From contig NZ_JACSPZ010000002.1 in assembly GCF_014836905.1 (NCBI RefSeq), positions 372,001 to 436,000 of the forward strand: DNA of 64,000 nucleotides. Direction: 5' to 3'. Each line of letters starts with the position of its first letter. The stretch's first letter is position 1. Below, one piece after another: positions 24,107 to 33,684 of this stretch. The notes beneath the pieces are model-generated. The model was not told the origin of the DNA. It ran no database searches and saw only the letters and a list, made by a program, of their open reading frames with translations. The stretch comes from Solibacillus faecavium. GTDB taxonomy: Bacteria > Bacillota > Bacilli > Bacillales_A > Planococcaceae. The position numbers were made by a program, and so were the translations under genes.

Positions 24107-25174
24107 TTAAATTTTGCTTTCAATTAACTTATGGAATTCATCTAAATATACCTTTTCTGCATCTGAAGCTCTATCCAATGAATTGATCGCACGATGCCAT
24201 AATGGATAAATCGGTTCAAGTGCTGAGACACTATTAATTTGTGTAATATCCTCGTTAGTTAATTTCAGACTGTAAGATGCAATGTTTTCATGCAACTGTT
24301 CTTTCGTTCTTGCCGACAAGACAATTGAATCTACATTTGGTCGATCACGTAACCATGCTAAAACAACTTGCGCTACTGTAGCCTTATGTTTTGTAGCCAC
24401 ATCTTGCAATACATCGATTAAATTATAAAATAAATCCGGGTTTTTAATATATGTTTCCGGCCAACCATTCCCTTGCCTTGTAGCAAGTTCCGCTTTATTA
24501 TTTCTTGTATATTTACCAGTGAGCAGCCCTTCACCTAATGGAGATCTAATACTATTAGCAATCCCTAATTCTTTACCGGCCGGCAAAATTTCGTACTCTG
24601 CCTCACGTGATTCTGGTGTGTAATAGATTTGCTGTGCAATTGGCGGGATCATATTATTTTCTACTGCCCACGTATGTGTCTTCGCAAGCGCCCAGCCGCT
24701 ATAGTTAGATACCCCCCAATGACGAATTTTCCCTTTCTTAATGAGTTCATTCATCATTTCGACAGTTTCGCTTACCGGTACTTGCCCATCCCAGGAATGT
24801 ACATAATATAAATCCAGATAGTCCGTACCAAGTCTTTTTAAGAGTATATCAATAGATGAATCAACGTTCAGTATAGCGCCTGTATCCGTGGGTTTATCTA
24901 TCAGTTGAAATCCTGTTTTACTGCTGATAATCATATCTTGGCGCTTATTTCTTATCGCATTGCCAAGAATAACCTCTGCATCACCCTTCGTGTACATATT
25001 CGCTGAATCAAAGTGGTTGATGCCATGATCTAGTGCATAATCCACCATATAGTTTGCCGTTGCCTGATCCATCGCCCCTGCTTCTTCAAGACCATTTGTA
25101 CTGAACATTACCGTACCTAAAGCATATTTAGAAACATTCAAATCTGAATTGCCAAATAAATTATAATCCATCAT
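24107..25174 (-). CDS. Aldo/keto reductase
   Basis: 355 residues. The catalytic tetrad can be read: D in HFDSANMY with Y four residues on, K in ISSKTGF, and H in YYVHSWD; SNYSGW and the C-terminal SIVLSARTKEQL NADP-binding element complete the TIM-barrel family signature. It is an NADPH-dependent reductase of carbonyl compounds; substrate unknown. GGAGGG precedes an ATGATG pair. Confidence 0.9.
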   Translation of the reverse strand: MMDYNLFGNSDLNVSKYALGTVMFSTNGLEEAGAMDQATANYMVDYALDHGINHFDSANMYTKGDAEVILGNAIRNKRQDMIISSKTGFQLIDKPTDTGAILNVDSSIDILLKRLGTDYLDLYYVHSWDGQVPVSETVEMMNELIKKGKIRHWGVSNYSGWALAKTHTWAVENNMIPPIAQQIYYTPESREAEYEILPAGKELGIANSIRSPLGEGLLTGKYTRNNKAELATRQGNGWPETYIKNPDLFYNLIDVLQDVATKHKATVAQVVLAWLRDRPNVDSIVLSARTKEQLHENIASYSLKLTNEDITQINSVSALEPIYPLWHRAINSLDRASDAEKVYLDEFHKLIESKI

Positions 25175-25414
25175 AATCCCTCCTATGCATGGGTTTTTCC
25201 ACGTTCCGCATTAAATAAAACATTCTCTCATCAAGAACTTTGCCTTTTCTTGAAATAGGTCAAAACATTCTTTATAAAAGAGCCTCCTTGTCGTGTCAGG
25301 GAAAAAAAGGTTGAATAGCACAATATTTCGGGTATAAAAATATAGGCGAGTTGCTGCACAATGGTGCAACAACCGAATGAACATTAAAATCAATCGATGG
25401 AAGGAGTGTTTCAG

Positions 25415-25915
25415 ATGAGTAAAAAGAAAGAAATTAAAAAATTAAAGGACCATGCATTTGCTGATCTTTACTTAGTTGAAAAGGAATTTCAGCAAGTTGT
25501 AAAAAATACTTCGAATCAATCAGGTACTTTTAAATGGGTGGAGCTATTAAGCAATTATGAATTGGACGAATTTTATGGAAGGCGCAGAGATCGAAAATAT
25601 GCAACGCTCACAGTAGAGCTGTATTCATTAACTGAACAACTATTAAAAGACATTTATAAAGTTATTTTTAAGCATAAATATAAAAATACATCCGATAAAA
25701 ATATCATTCTTGATTTAGAAGAGAAATTGGGAGATCATTTAAATTTTAAAAATAATACAAAATTATTAGCAAATCTTAGAAGCTGTATTGTTCATGAAGA
25801 ATTTTCTTTAAAATCTGCAAGAAAGAAAATCAATGTTAAAAAGAAAAACCGCGTCTTATTCAAACAATTAATGAAAGATGTTGACCTTTATATAGAAAAT
25901 ATAAAGATAAAATAA
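25415..25915 (+). CDS. Hypothetical HEPN-like protein
   Basis: 166 residues from the ATG at 25415 (GGAAGGAG, 8 bases before). The protein is helical and lysine-rich. Its centre has an R-x4-H motif (RSCIVH within LANLRSCIVHEEF), preceded by a long helix (LYSLTEQLLKDIYKVIF), as in HEPN-fold RNases. No partner nucleotidyltransferase or antitoxin gene is adjacent. The gene is flanked by an atypical repeat block downstream. HEPN assignment is inferred from the motif only. Confidence 0.6.
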   Translation: MSKKKEIKKLKDHAFADLYLVEKEFQQVVKNTSNQSGTFKWVELLSNYELDEFYGRRRDRKYATLTVELYSLTEQLLKDIYKVIFKHKYKNTSDKNIILDLEEKLGDHLNFKNNTKLLANLRSCIVHEEFSLKSARKKINVKKKNRVLFKQLMKDVDLYIENIKIK

Positions 25916-25993
25916 TGTTCTGCCTCAATCTTTGAGAGAAACAGTAGAGCAGTTCCCCACAGAGAGGAATATCGGTGAAGAAGTGGTGAATAA

Positions 25994-26248
25994 GTGAACT
26001 GAAGTGACTAATATCGCGAAAGAAGTGGCGATTAAAGTTCCAGTGCTCAAAAGTGGCGAAAAGGTTGTGTCAGTTGACGAATATCGGCGTTGAACGGGCA
26101 AATAAGTGTGCTGAAGTGGACAATAAAAATGCAAGTGACGAATATCAGTGGTGAAGTGGCGAATATGTGAACTGAAGTGACTAATATCGCGAAAGAAGTG
26201 GCGATTAAAGTCGCAGTGCTCAAAAGTGGCGAAAAGGTTGTGTCAGTT
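25994..26248. repeat. Repeat block, family B, with an 82-bp direct repeat
   Basis: 25994-26075 and 26167-26248 are nearly identical 82-base copies, 173 bases apart. Words of type GTGGCGAATAT and GTGACTAATATCG recur throughout 25960-26250. The same words in reverse orientation occur at 47945-48056. No credible ORF. Confidence 0.75.
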
Positions 26249-26272
26249 TGGGTTTTCTTTACTTCTACTATA

Positions 26273-26314
26273 AAAAAATAGTAGCACAAACCATGATCTT
26301 GGTTTGTACTACTA
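26273..26314 (-). terminator. Terminator of dinB
   Basis: TAGTAGCACAAACCA pairs (one bulge) with TGGTTTGTACTACTA; on the minus strand TTTTTTT follows. Confidence 0.85.
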
Positions 26315-26348
26315 ATGTTAGTATGTTTCATGTTCCTACCCTAAAAAT

Positions 26349-27581
26349 TCATTTCATATGATCATCCAAAAAGTCCTTGCTAAAGCTTGTTTTAGAGGCA
26401 TAGCTTTTGGATTTTACCCGGACACCGCGCTTAATTGCCCCTTTTCCGAATTTCGTTTCAATTAAATCGACTAATTGCACAATCGGTTCATCTTTAATAT
26501 GCTGCTCGAAATTGAACAAATTCAACTGCTGTGTTAATTCTGATTGATCCACCACATTCGAAACAGTAACACCCAATAAACGGACTGGTGTTTCATCCCA
26601 GTAATCCGTGAACAGCTTCCAGGCGATTTCAAAAATTTCATCTGCCTGATGAACGGCATTACGAACCGTTTTACTACGTGATGAATTTTGCCAATCATAA
26701 TTCCGAATTTGAATCGTTACGGTTGTTCCTGCTAAATACTTTACCTTTAACCGTTCCGCAACACTCTTACTTAACTTCTCAAACGTTTCCTTTAAAATGT
26801 AATACTCACTTTCATCCCTCGGCAGTGTCGTTGAATTACCTACACTTTTCGTATCGAATATCGAGTTTGGATCGACCACTCGATTATCAATCCCATTCGC
26901 CCGCTTAATCAGGCGTACACCATTTTTGCCAAGCTCACTGTATAAAGTCCGTTCATTGGCATTGGCTAAATCACCGATTGTGAAAATTTGAATGGAATTT
27001 AATTTTTTCGCTGTTTTCTCCCCGACTCCGTGCATTGATACAACAGGTAGCGGCCAGAGTAGCTCTTTTAATTCCCTAATTCTTAAAACCGTTATACCCA
27101 TTGGCTTTTTCATATTCGAAGCCGTTTTCGCTAAAAATTTATTCGGAGCTATACCAATCGAACATGGTAAATCGAGCTCATGTAATATACGTTGCTGAAT
27201 TTCCTCCGCTATTTGTAACGGGTGACGCGTTTTTGAAAGCTCCGTTACATCCATATAACCTTCATCAATGGATACCGGCTCGACTATTTCAGTATAGCTT
27301 CGTAATATCGAAAAAATCGCTGCACTGGCTGCTCGATACTTCGGAAAGTCCGGTGGTAATAATAGCAGCTCAGGACATAACCGTTTTGCTTCTGCTACAT
27401 TCATCGTCGTATAAATGCCTTTTGCTCGCGCTTCATAAGAGCTTGTCACAATAATGCCGCGACGTTCTTTTACATTTCCGGCTACAGCTATTGGTTTTCC
27501 TTTTAAACTTGGATCATGCGCCTGTTCAACAGATGCGTAAAAGCTATTCATATCTAAATGAAAGATAATGTTGGCTGCCAT
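26349..27581 (-). CDS. dinB: DNA polymerase IV (Y-family)
   Basis: 410 residues. FHLDMNSFYASVEQ (metal-binding D and steric gate F/Y), YEARAKGI, SIDEGYMDVT (catalytic DE), GIAPNKFLAKTASNMKKP and the HhH segment VSMHGVGEKTAKKL are typical of DinB. A clamp-binding QLNLF occurs near residue 370. Translesion synthesis in the cytosol. GGAGG lies 7 bases before the ATG; the gene follows the hybrid kinase by 20 bases and could be transcribed with it. Confidence 0.95.
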   Translation of the reverse strand: MAANIIFHLDMNSFYASVEQAHDPSLKGKPIAVAGNVKERRGIIVTSSYEARAKGIYTTMNVAEAKRLCPELLLLPPDFPKYRAASAAIFSILRSYTEIVEPVSIDEGYMDVTELSKTRHPLQIAEEIQQRILHELDLPCSIGIAPNKFLAKTASNMKKPMGITVLRIRELKELLWPLPVVSMHGVGEKTAKKLNSIQIFTIGDLANANERTLYSELGKNGVRLIKRANGIDNRVVDPNSIFDTKSVGNSTTLPRDESEYYILKETFEKLSKSVAERLKVKYLAGTTVTIQIRNYDWQNSSRSKTVRNAVHQADEIFEIAWKLFTDYWDETPVRLLGVTVSNVVDQSELTQQLNLFNFEQHIKDEPIVQLVDLIETKFGKGAIKRGVRVKSKSYASKTSFSKDFLDDHMK

Positions 27582-27601
27582 TTTCCCACCTCCTATCCAT
27601 T

Positions 27602-30415
27602 TTATCTTTCTTCGATTAAAGTTACTAACAGTGTAGACAGTTCATCAGGTGGATATGGCTTTGTAAAGTATTTTTCCACATTGTATTTTTCCACATCAAC
27701 CATCGACTTATCTAATGCAGACGAAATAATAATCGGTATGTCTTTTGTCTTTTCATTCGTACGTAAAAACTCGACTAAATCCATTCCTAGTAGATTCTCA
27801 CCAAACTTCAAATCCATAACGATTCCTACTAACGGTACTTGCTGGGCATCGTCCATTGCTCGCTCGATATCCTCATGATATAAAATCGAAAACCCTTTGC
27901 TTTTTAGCTCCTCCGATAATAACAGCGCCTGGCTAAAATCATCCTCTACAATCATAACCGTTGGATTAGCACTTGACCTATGCCCAGATAAGTCCTCCCT
28001 ATTTACAATATTGGCTTGTTCAAACAATGGTAATGTAAAGTAAACCGTTGTGCCAACATTCTCCTGAGACTCTATCCAAATTTCCCCATTATGATTTAAA
28101 ACGATTTCCTTACTTAAAGCGAGGCCTAATCCAGTACCCCCTATTTTCCGTCGAGAGCTATTATCGATGCGCTTAAATTTCTGGAACAATGTCGGAATTT
28201 CACTTTCCGGTATACCGATCCCACTATCCTGAATCGATACTTTGACACAGTTCTCACTTTTCTCAGCCCGAATAATAATATCGCCGCCATTTGGAGAAAA
28301 CTTAACCGCATTCCCGATTAAATTGATTAATAACTGTACTAGACGCTCTTCATCTGCCTTCACAAATGAACTTTCGGATAAGTCCTCAAATTGAACTTTA
28401 TATTGCGAATTAAAGTCGAATTTATTCAATACTTCTTGAACTACTTCATTGAACGCTACTTTCTCCATGACATACACTTGTCTTCCTGACTCCATACGCT
28501 GAAGATCCAAAAAGTCGTTAATTAAGTTCGTTAAACGTTTTGCTTCTTTATGAATCGTCTCTATATAACGTTTTTGGCGTTCTGGCTGCATTTCTTTCGT
28601 CAATAGCAGTTCCGTAAAGCCTAAAACACTCGATAGTGGTGTACGTAGTTCATGACTTACTGTACTCACAAGCTCTGACTTCATCTGATCCACTTCGTAT
28701 TCACTCGTAATATCACGATGAACAAACATTGTGCCTACCTTTTCATCACCTTCAAATACGCTTGTCGCATAAACCTCTATAAATGACGTGATGTCATCGT
28801 TTATCGAATATCGCATTGTTCTCGTATTAGTAAATTGTTCTATAATGGCATTCTTTAAAAATGAAATCAGCTCTTCCGGTTCACACACAATTGTCTGGAA
28901 ATGCTTCATCCAAATTTCCTGTGGTACTTTATCTTGAATTTCATAATTCGGATAGCGAATAATTTTAAAGAGCGCTTCGTTTAAAAGCAATACCTCTCCG
29001 TAAATCGAGACGAATTGAATTCCTTCATTTGTTGTATCGATAATGCTTTGGTTTAGTTTTCTTGCGCGTTCTACTTCCTCATACATAAATATCCGTTCAA
29101 ATGCAATCGAGGCTTGATTCATATGACCATTGATATCTGAATAGTCTGTTGCAGTGAACTTTCTTCCCTCGCGTGTTGCCAATAGGATAGCGACAATCTT
29201 TTTTTCGGAATTTAGTATACATGAATATAAATCATATGCATAATAGGTTGCGCCCGCTATATGTTGATGAGAGGGATTAACTTCCCGACAAATGACAAAT
29301 GTCTTTTCTTCTTCCAGTCTAGCAATTTTATCAATATCGAGACTTTTGATTAACCGTTCAGTTGTCTCCTTTGCCAGCCCTTTAGATACATATTCATCGC
29401 TCCCTACTAAATACAGGAGGCTCGAATCAAACTCGTAAATACTGCGCAAATAGGCATGCAAATCTTCCAGCAACTTACCTTTGTCCAATGTGAAAGTCAA
29501 TACGTGATTCAGCTCACTATATTGCTGCAGCTGATTCAATGATTGTTTCAGCTGTTCCTGGTTCCCCTGAAGCTCATCCTGCTGTGCCATTAATTCTTCG
29601 TTTTGAGTCGTTAATACTTCTTCCTTATCCTGTATGGAAAGCGTCATATTATAAAAGGAAGTAGCCAATAAACCTAGCTCATCCTCTTTCTTCTTAAGTG
29701 GAGTTATATCTACATAGATGCCACTAGCAAAGGCATCTGTTGCCGTTGTTAACTTTTCAATCGGCGAGATTAAATTTTGAATAACCTTCCGCAATATGAT
29801 TCCGATAATGACTACGACAATCATGCCAAATAAAATATATAAAACCGTCAAAAGCTGCACTTGCTCTAGTGTTCGATTAAATAAATCCCTTACGATTAAA
29901 TCCGTTTCAGCAGTGTATGTTTTCGTATACGAAATGAAATTGTTTACCAAATCATTTGTTCCACTACTCGACAATTTACGCAGCGCTTCGTAATTATCCT
30001 CCTCGACATAGCCCATTGCTTTTGGCAGAATTTCATTTCGGTAAACAATTATAAAGTCACTTAATTCCTCATATAAAAGTCTTTCTTCATTAGAAAGCGG
30101 CAAATTTCCAAACTCTTCTAGATGCAATTCAAACCTATTCATTTCATCGTATAGAGCATTTAATTCATTGGTCGCTTTAAATGCATAATATCCTCTGGAG
30201 CGAAAGAAAATCCCATTGAAGCTTTCATCCAACTTCCTGACGAGCTGAGCCTTTTCATTGATGTCGTCGCGTTCTTCTATCAATCTTTCATTCGTTAAGC
30301 TTGTGTAAACAAAAAATGCCCCCACAAATAATATAAATAAAAATAACATCGACAGAAGCATCCGAACAAACTGATTTCGGACACTCTTTTTTACTGTAGG
30401 AATTAATTTAGGCAT
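27602..30415 (-). CDS. Hybrid sensor histidine kinase (HAMP-GAF-PAS-HK-REC)
   Basis: 937 residues. Two membrane helices (about 15-36, 190-212) bound an extracytoplasmic helical sensor; then HAMP (to about 265), a glutamine-rich coiled coil, a GAF-like and a PAS-like domain, the HisKA box VSHELRTPLSSVLGF, HATPase with GTGLGLALSKEIV, and a C-terminal receiver (VMIVEDDF, VMDLKF, SSALDKS). The ATG overlaps the preceding receiver gene by 8 bases with GAGGAG upstream. Third gene of a phosphorelay operon with an Hpt-REC-GGDEF-REC protein. Confidence 0.9.
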   Translation of the reverse strand: MPKLIPTVKKSVRNQFVRMLLSMLFLFILFVGAFFVYTSLTNERLIEERDDINEKAQLVRKLDESFNGIFFRSRGYYAFKATNELNALYDEMNRFELHLEEFGNLPLSNEERLLYEELSDFIIVYRNEILPKAMGYVEEDNYEALRKLSSSGTNDLVNNFISYTKTYTAETDLIVRDLFNRTLEQVQLLTVLYILFGMIVVVIIGIILRKVIQNLISPIEKLTTATDAFASGIYVDITPLKKKEDELGLLATSFYNMTLSIQDKEEVLTTQNEELMAQQDELQGNQEQLKQSLNQLQQYSELNHVLTFTLDKGKLLEDLHAYLRSIYEFDSSLLYLVGSDEYVSKGLAKETTERLIKSLDIDKIARLEEEKTFVICREVNPSHQHIAGATYYAYDLYSCILNSEKKIVAILLATREGRKFTATDYSDINGHMNQASIAFERIFMYEEVERARKLNQSIIDTTNEGIQFVSIYGEVLLLNEALFKIIRYPNYEIQDKVPQEIWMKHFQTIVCEPEELISFLKNAIIEQFTNTRTMRYSINDDITSFIEVYATSVFEGDEKVGTMFVHRDITSEYEVDQMKSELVSTVSHELRTPLSSVLGFTELLLTKEMQPERQKRYIETIHKEAKRLTNLINDFLDLQRMESGRQVYVMEKVAFNEVVQEVLNKFDFNSQYKVQFEDLSESSFVKADEERLVQLLINLIGNAVKFSPNGGDIIIRAEKSENCVKVSIQDSGIGIPESEIPTLFQKFKRIDNSSRRKIGGTGLGLALSKEIVLNHNGEIWIESQENVGTTVYFTLPLFEQANIVNREDLSGHRSSANPTVMIVEDDFSQALLLSEELKSKGFSILYHEDIERAMDDAQQVPLVGIVMDLKFGENLLGMDLVEFLRTNEKTKDIPIIISSALDKSMVDVEKYNVEKYFTKPYPPDELSTLLVTLIEER

Positions 30416-30770
30416 TACTTAGCTCCTCTACAAAGGAAATTAATTTTATCGGGCTGAATGGTTTTGAGATGAAATATTTAGCGCCCTTTTCCATTGCAAT
30501 TTGACGGTCCGATTCCTGCGCTTTTGCAGTCAGCATCACAATCGGCGTATTCTCTTTATACTCCGGAGAAAGCTTTTCGATTACTTCTATACCGGTTAAA
30601 TCCGGCATCATATAATCGAGAAAAACTAAATCATAGCTGTTTTGCTGCATCTTGTTCAATGCATCCAAGCCGTTTTCGGCCTCATCAATGGTAAAATTAA
30701 AATCTTCCAGCGTGTCGCAAATAAGCATTCTTAATATTTCTTCATCATCTACGATTAAAATTCTATTCAC
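30408..30770 (-). CDS. Single-domain response regulator (GTG start)
   Basis: 120 residues, receiver domain only: RILIVDDEEILRML, phosphoacceptor D in LVFLDYMMPDLTG, T in VMLTAKAQ and K in SKPFSP. With no output domain it probably shuttles phosphate between the hybrid kinase and the Hpt domain of the neighbour. GTG start with AGGGGG 8 bases upstream; overlaps the kinase gene. Confidence 0.92.
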   Translation of the reverse strand: MNRILIVDDEEILRMLICDTLEDFNFTIDEAENGLDALNKMQQNSYDLVFLDYMMPDLTGIEVIEKLSPEYKENTPIVMLTAKAQESDRQIAMEKGAKYFISKPFSPIKLISFVEELSNA

Positions 30771-30782
30771 TATTCCCGCCCC

Positions 30783-32423
30783 CTATTGACGAACTTTTAC
30801 AAATAACTGATTGGCCAACTGCAAAATCCGGTTCGAAACTTCCGCTATATTAAAAGGCTTCACTATGAAGTCATCCGCGCCATTAGCGAATGCTTCCAGT
30901 ACATATTCCTCGTCATTACGACCGGTTAACATTGAAACAATCACATCGTTTGAAGAATGCTTTTTACGGATTTCCTTTAATACTTCCAAACCATCCATAT
31001 GCGGCATAATGCCATCTAGCAAAATAATATATTTCGTGTTTTTGTCGTACCAATTGGAGTTTAAAAACTTTACGCCGTCTTCAAATGTAATGATTTCCAG
31101 TATATAATCCTCCGGTAACTTAATCTCGGCGAAATGATTTGTAATAAATTTACGAATAATCGAAACATCGTCAATCACGATTAATGTCACTTTTTGAATA
31201 ATGCTATATGTTTCCTCCTCTGTGAACACAACGGATTGATTACGACCAGATACTTTTGCTTTATAAAGCGCTCGATCTGCCTGTTCCATCAGTATTTTTG
31301 GATGCTTATTACTTTCATCAATTTCAGTGATTCCAAAGGAAGAGGTGATTTCAAATACATTTTCATTGCCTATATAGTGCTGTTCACTGACTAATTTCCT
31401 CATCCGCTCTACAACCCTGTAAGCTGCTTCTTTTGTAGTATTTGGCATAATGAGGACAAATTCCTCTCCGCCGTAGCGACAGAAAATATCTTCATTGCGC
31501 TTTACAGCCATCACGGTCTTAGCAAAACCTCTTAATACTTCATCACCTTTAATATGGCCGTATGTATCGTTGACCTTTTTGAAAAAGTCAATATCTGCAA
31601 TCGCGACAGAAAATGCTTTTCGATCTTTTTCATATTGCTCTGTTAACATACTTAATTGATAGTTCATATATTTCCGGTTAAATACTTGTGTCAACTCATC
31701 AGTAACGATGGAAAGTTCAAGTGCCTGTTTAAATGATAAGCGGTTTCTTACATAGGCAGCTAAAATATTTCCATCGAGTGGCTTTTTAATAAAGTCCATT
31801 GCACCTAAATCATAAGCCTTTATCCGATTTTCCTTACTGTCATCCACGCTCATTATCGTAACGAACATATGATTGGAGCTGACTTTGTTAATGTTTTCCA
31901 AAATAGAAAACCCATTAATATCCGGTAATTTGATATCTAAAAAGACAAGTGCCGGGTTTAGCTCATAGATCAGCTCCAAACCACGCTGACCATTATGTGC
32001 AACAATTACTATAAAGCCTTTCGACTCCAAAATGTTCTTAATAAACGAGACAAATACCATATCATCGTCGATCACTAATATAAAGTTTTTATTAAATTGT
32101 TCATTTATATAGCGGGTTTCATTTATATCTGCATTACTGCATTGCAGGTTTGTGTCGAAGAAGCTTACAACTTCCTCAATCTGCACTGTTAAACCTTTCC
32201 AGTCTTCTTTAGTCCATGTTTTTTTACTATTTTCCTCTAGTAAATCAAGCTTCTGGCCGGAAATTTCCGATAAATCCTCCATACCGATTGAGCCCGCAGT
32301 ACCTTTTAAATTATGTAGGAAAGTGTATAAATCATGCTCCTGGATCGTTGGTTGTTGTTCCCATGATTGTATTGTGGCATTAATTCGATCACACATCATG
32401 ATTTGATATTTGTCTTTAATCAT
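30783..32423 (-). CDS. Hpt-REC-GGDEF-REC protein (diguanylate cyclase in a phosphorelay)
   Basis: 546 residues. Hpt domain with LHNLKGTAGSIGM (phosphoacceptor H about residue 37); receiver 1 (VIDDDMVF, VFLDIKLPD); a GGDEF domain with RYGGEEFVLIMP and an RxxD inhibitory site five residues before it (RNED); receiver 2 (VIDDVSIIRKF, LLDGIMPHMDGL). It probably makes c-di-GMP under control of phosphorylation. AGGGGATG precedes the ATG. First gene of the operon, 12 bases before the lone receiver. The only other c-di-GMP enzyme in the window is the EAL protein at 8073. Confidence 0.9.
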   Translation of the reverse strand: MIKDKYQIMMCDRINATIQSWEQQPTIQEHDLYTFLHNLKGTAGSIGMEDLSEISGQKLDLLEENSKKTWTKEDWKGLTVQIEEVVSFFDTNLQCSNADINETRYINEQFNKNFILVIDDDMVFVSFIKNILESKGFIVIVAHNGQRGLELIYELNPALVFLDIKLPDINGFSILENINKVSSNHMFVTIMSVDDSKENRIKAYDLGAMDFIKKPLDGNILAAYVRNRLSFKQALELSIVTDELTQVFNRKYMNYQLSMLTEQYEKDRKAFSVAIADIDFFKKVNDTYGHIKGDEVLRGFAKTVMAVKRNEDIFCRYGGEEFVLIMPNTTKEAAYRVVERMRKLVSEQHYIGNENVFEITSSFGITEIDESNKHPKILMEQADRALYKAKVSGRNQSVVFTEEETYSIIQKVTLIVIDDVSIIRKFITNHFAEIKLPEDYILEIITFEDGVKFLNSNWYDKNTKYIILLDGIMPHMDGLEVLKEIRKKHSSNDVIVSMLTGRNDEEYVLEAFANGADDFIVKPFNIAEVSNRILQLANQLFVKVRQ

Positions 32424-32799
32424 CTACTCATCCCCTAAAATAGATTACCCATTTTTCTAGTATAAAGCGGTATTTTTTAAATACTATATCATTTATCAAT
32501 ATATCTTGTATATTTTGTAAAACTAGTGTGACTTTATATAAAAAAATACAAGTAAATCAAATATCAAACCGACTTTATGAATACTTATAATCACAATATT
32601 TCTTAATCTATCACAGTTTACAGTTATAAAGACCTAAAAACGGAACATTTCCGATTGAATAGACGAGACTAATAATATGTTGATAAGCGTGGTAAAGACT
32701 GCGATAAATTTTTAGTTCTCCTTTACCTTAATTTATGACTGAAATTTATATTTCAATTCATTAAATTATTACTTTTCCTATCTCTATACTCTAAGTTGA

Positions 32800-32853
32800 T
32801 TGACTTGAATTCTCATAACCTATATTGTGAATCATAATTGATAAATATTATCA
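32800..32853 (+). promoter_or_regulatory. Promoter with Fur box for the iron importer genes
   Basis: TTGACT (32800-32805), 17 bases, TATTGT (32823-32828), then TGATAAA-T-ATTATCA (32839-32853), a 7-1-7 Fur box with one mismatch from consensus. The remaining part of the 32424-32799 gap shows no gene or structure. Confidence 0.85.
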
Positions 32854-32883
32854 ATTAACTCATTTATAAAGAAGGCAATTATT

Positions 32884-33684
32884 ATGAAACATATACTAAA
32901 CACGAGAAACTTAACAATTGGTTATGACAAGAAAGATATCGTTAATAATTTATCTATCGAAATTCCAGCAGGAAAAATTACGGCGATAGTAGGAGCAAAC
33001 GGTTGCGGCAAGTCTACTATTTTAAAAACAATTGCTCGACTTCTAGCTCCTAAACAAGGACAAGTATTACTGGATGGCAAAAGTATTCATTCGCTCTCGA
33101 CTAAGGAAGTAGCAACACAATTAGCTATATTGCCCCAAAACCCTGTTGCTCCTGATGGATTGACTGTTTCGGAGCTTGTTGCCTATGGTAGGTATCCCCA
33201 CCAAAAAGCTTTTAGTACCCATTCAAAAGAAGATTATAAAATTATACATTGGGCTATTGAATCTACGGGCTTGACTGCATTTGAAAACCACCCTGTCGAT
33301 GAACTTTCTGGAGGACAAAGACAACGGGCATGGATAGCATTGGCATTGGCGCAAAAAACACCGATCTTACTCCTAGATGAACCCACTACATATTTAGACA
33401 TGGGCCATCAATTGGAAGTATTGAAGCTCATCAAAAAATTAAATGAACAACAGCAGCGCACCATCGTTATGGTCGTGCATGATTTAAATCATGCTACACG
33501 TTTTGCTGATCATCTAATTTGTATAAAAAATGGTGAATTGTATACACAAGGTCACCCTATCGACGTATTATCTGATCAAATGTTGAAGGATGTCTTTCAA
33601 ATTGAGGCAAGTATTTTAATAGAACCAAAGACCGGTCTTCCTGTTTGTATCCCTACTGAATGTATTGGGGAGAAAAATAGATGA
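32884..33684 (+). CDS. Iron-siderophore ABC transporter, ATP-binding protein
   Basis: 266 residues of FecE/FhuC type: Walker A VGANGCGKST, Q-loop LPQNP, signature LSGGQRQRAW, Walker B ILLLDEPTTYLD and switch H in VVHDLNH. It powers uptake of ferric siderophore on the cytoplasmic side. First gene of an operon with two FecCD permeases (ATGA overlaps) and a binding lipoprotein, all under Fur boxes. Confidence 0.93.
   Translation: MKHILNTRNLTIGYDKKDIVNNLSIEIPAGKITAIVGANGCGKSTILKTIARLLAPKQGQVLLDGKSIHSLSTKEVATQLAILPQNPVAPDGLTVSELVAYGRYPHQKAFSTHSKEDYKIIHWAIESTGLTAFENHPVDELSGGQRQRAWIALALAQKTPILLLDEPTTYLDMGHQLEVLKLIKKLNEQQQRTIVMVVHDLNHATRFADHLICIKNGELYTQGHPIDVLSDQMLKDVFQIEASILIEPKTGLPVCIPTECIGEKNR

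Noticed and set aside
25211-25393. 60-codon minus-strand ORF between the aldo/keto reductase and the HEPN-like gene
   Set aside because: No ribosome binding site, odd composition, no recognisable feature.
25994-26248. Possible CRISPR array
   Set aside because: Repeat words vary in sequence and spacing, there are no unique equal-length spacers, and no cas genes are present.
26047-26331. 94- and 69-codon minus-strand ORFs with near-identical DTTFSPLLS segments
   Set aside because: They are translations of the 82-bp direct repeat; no ribosome site and no family resemblance.
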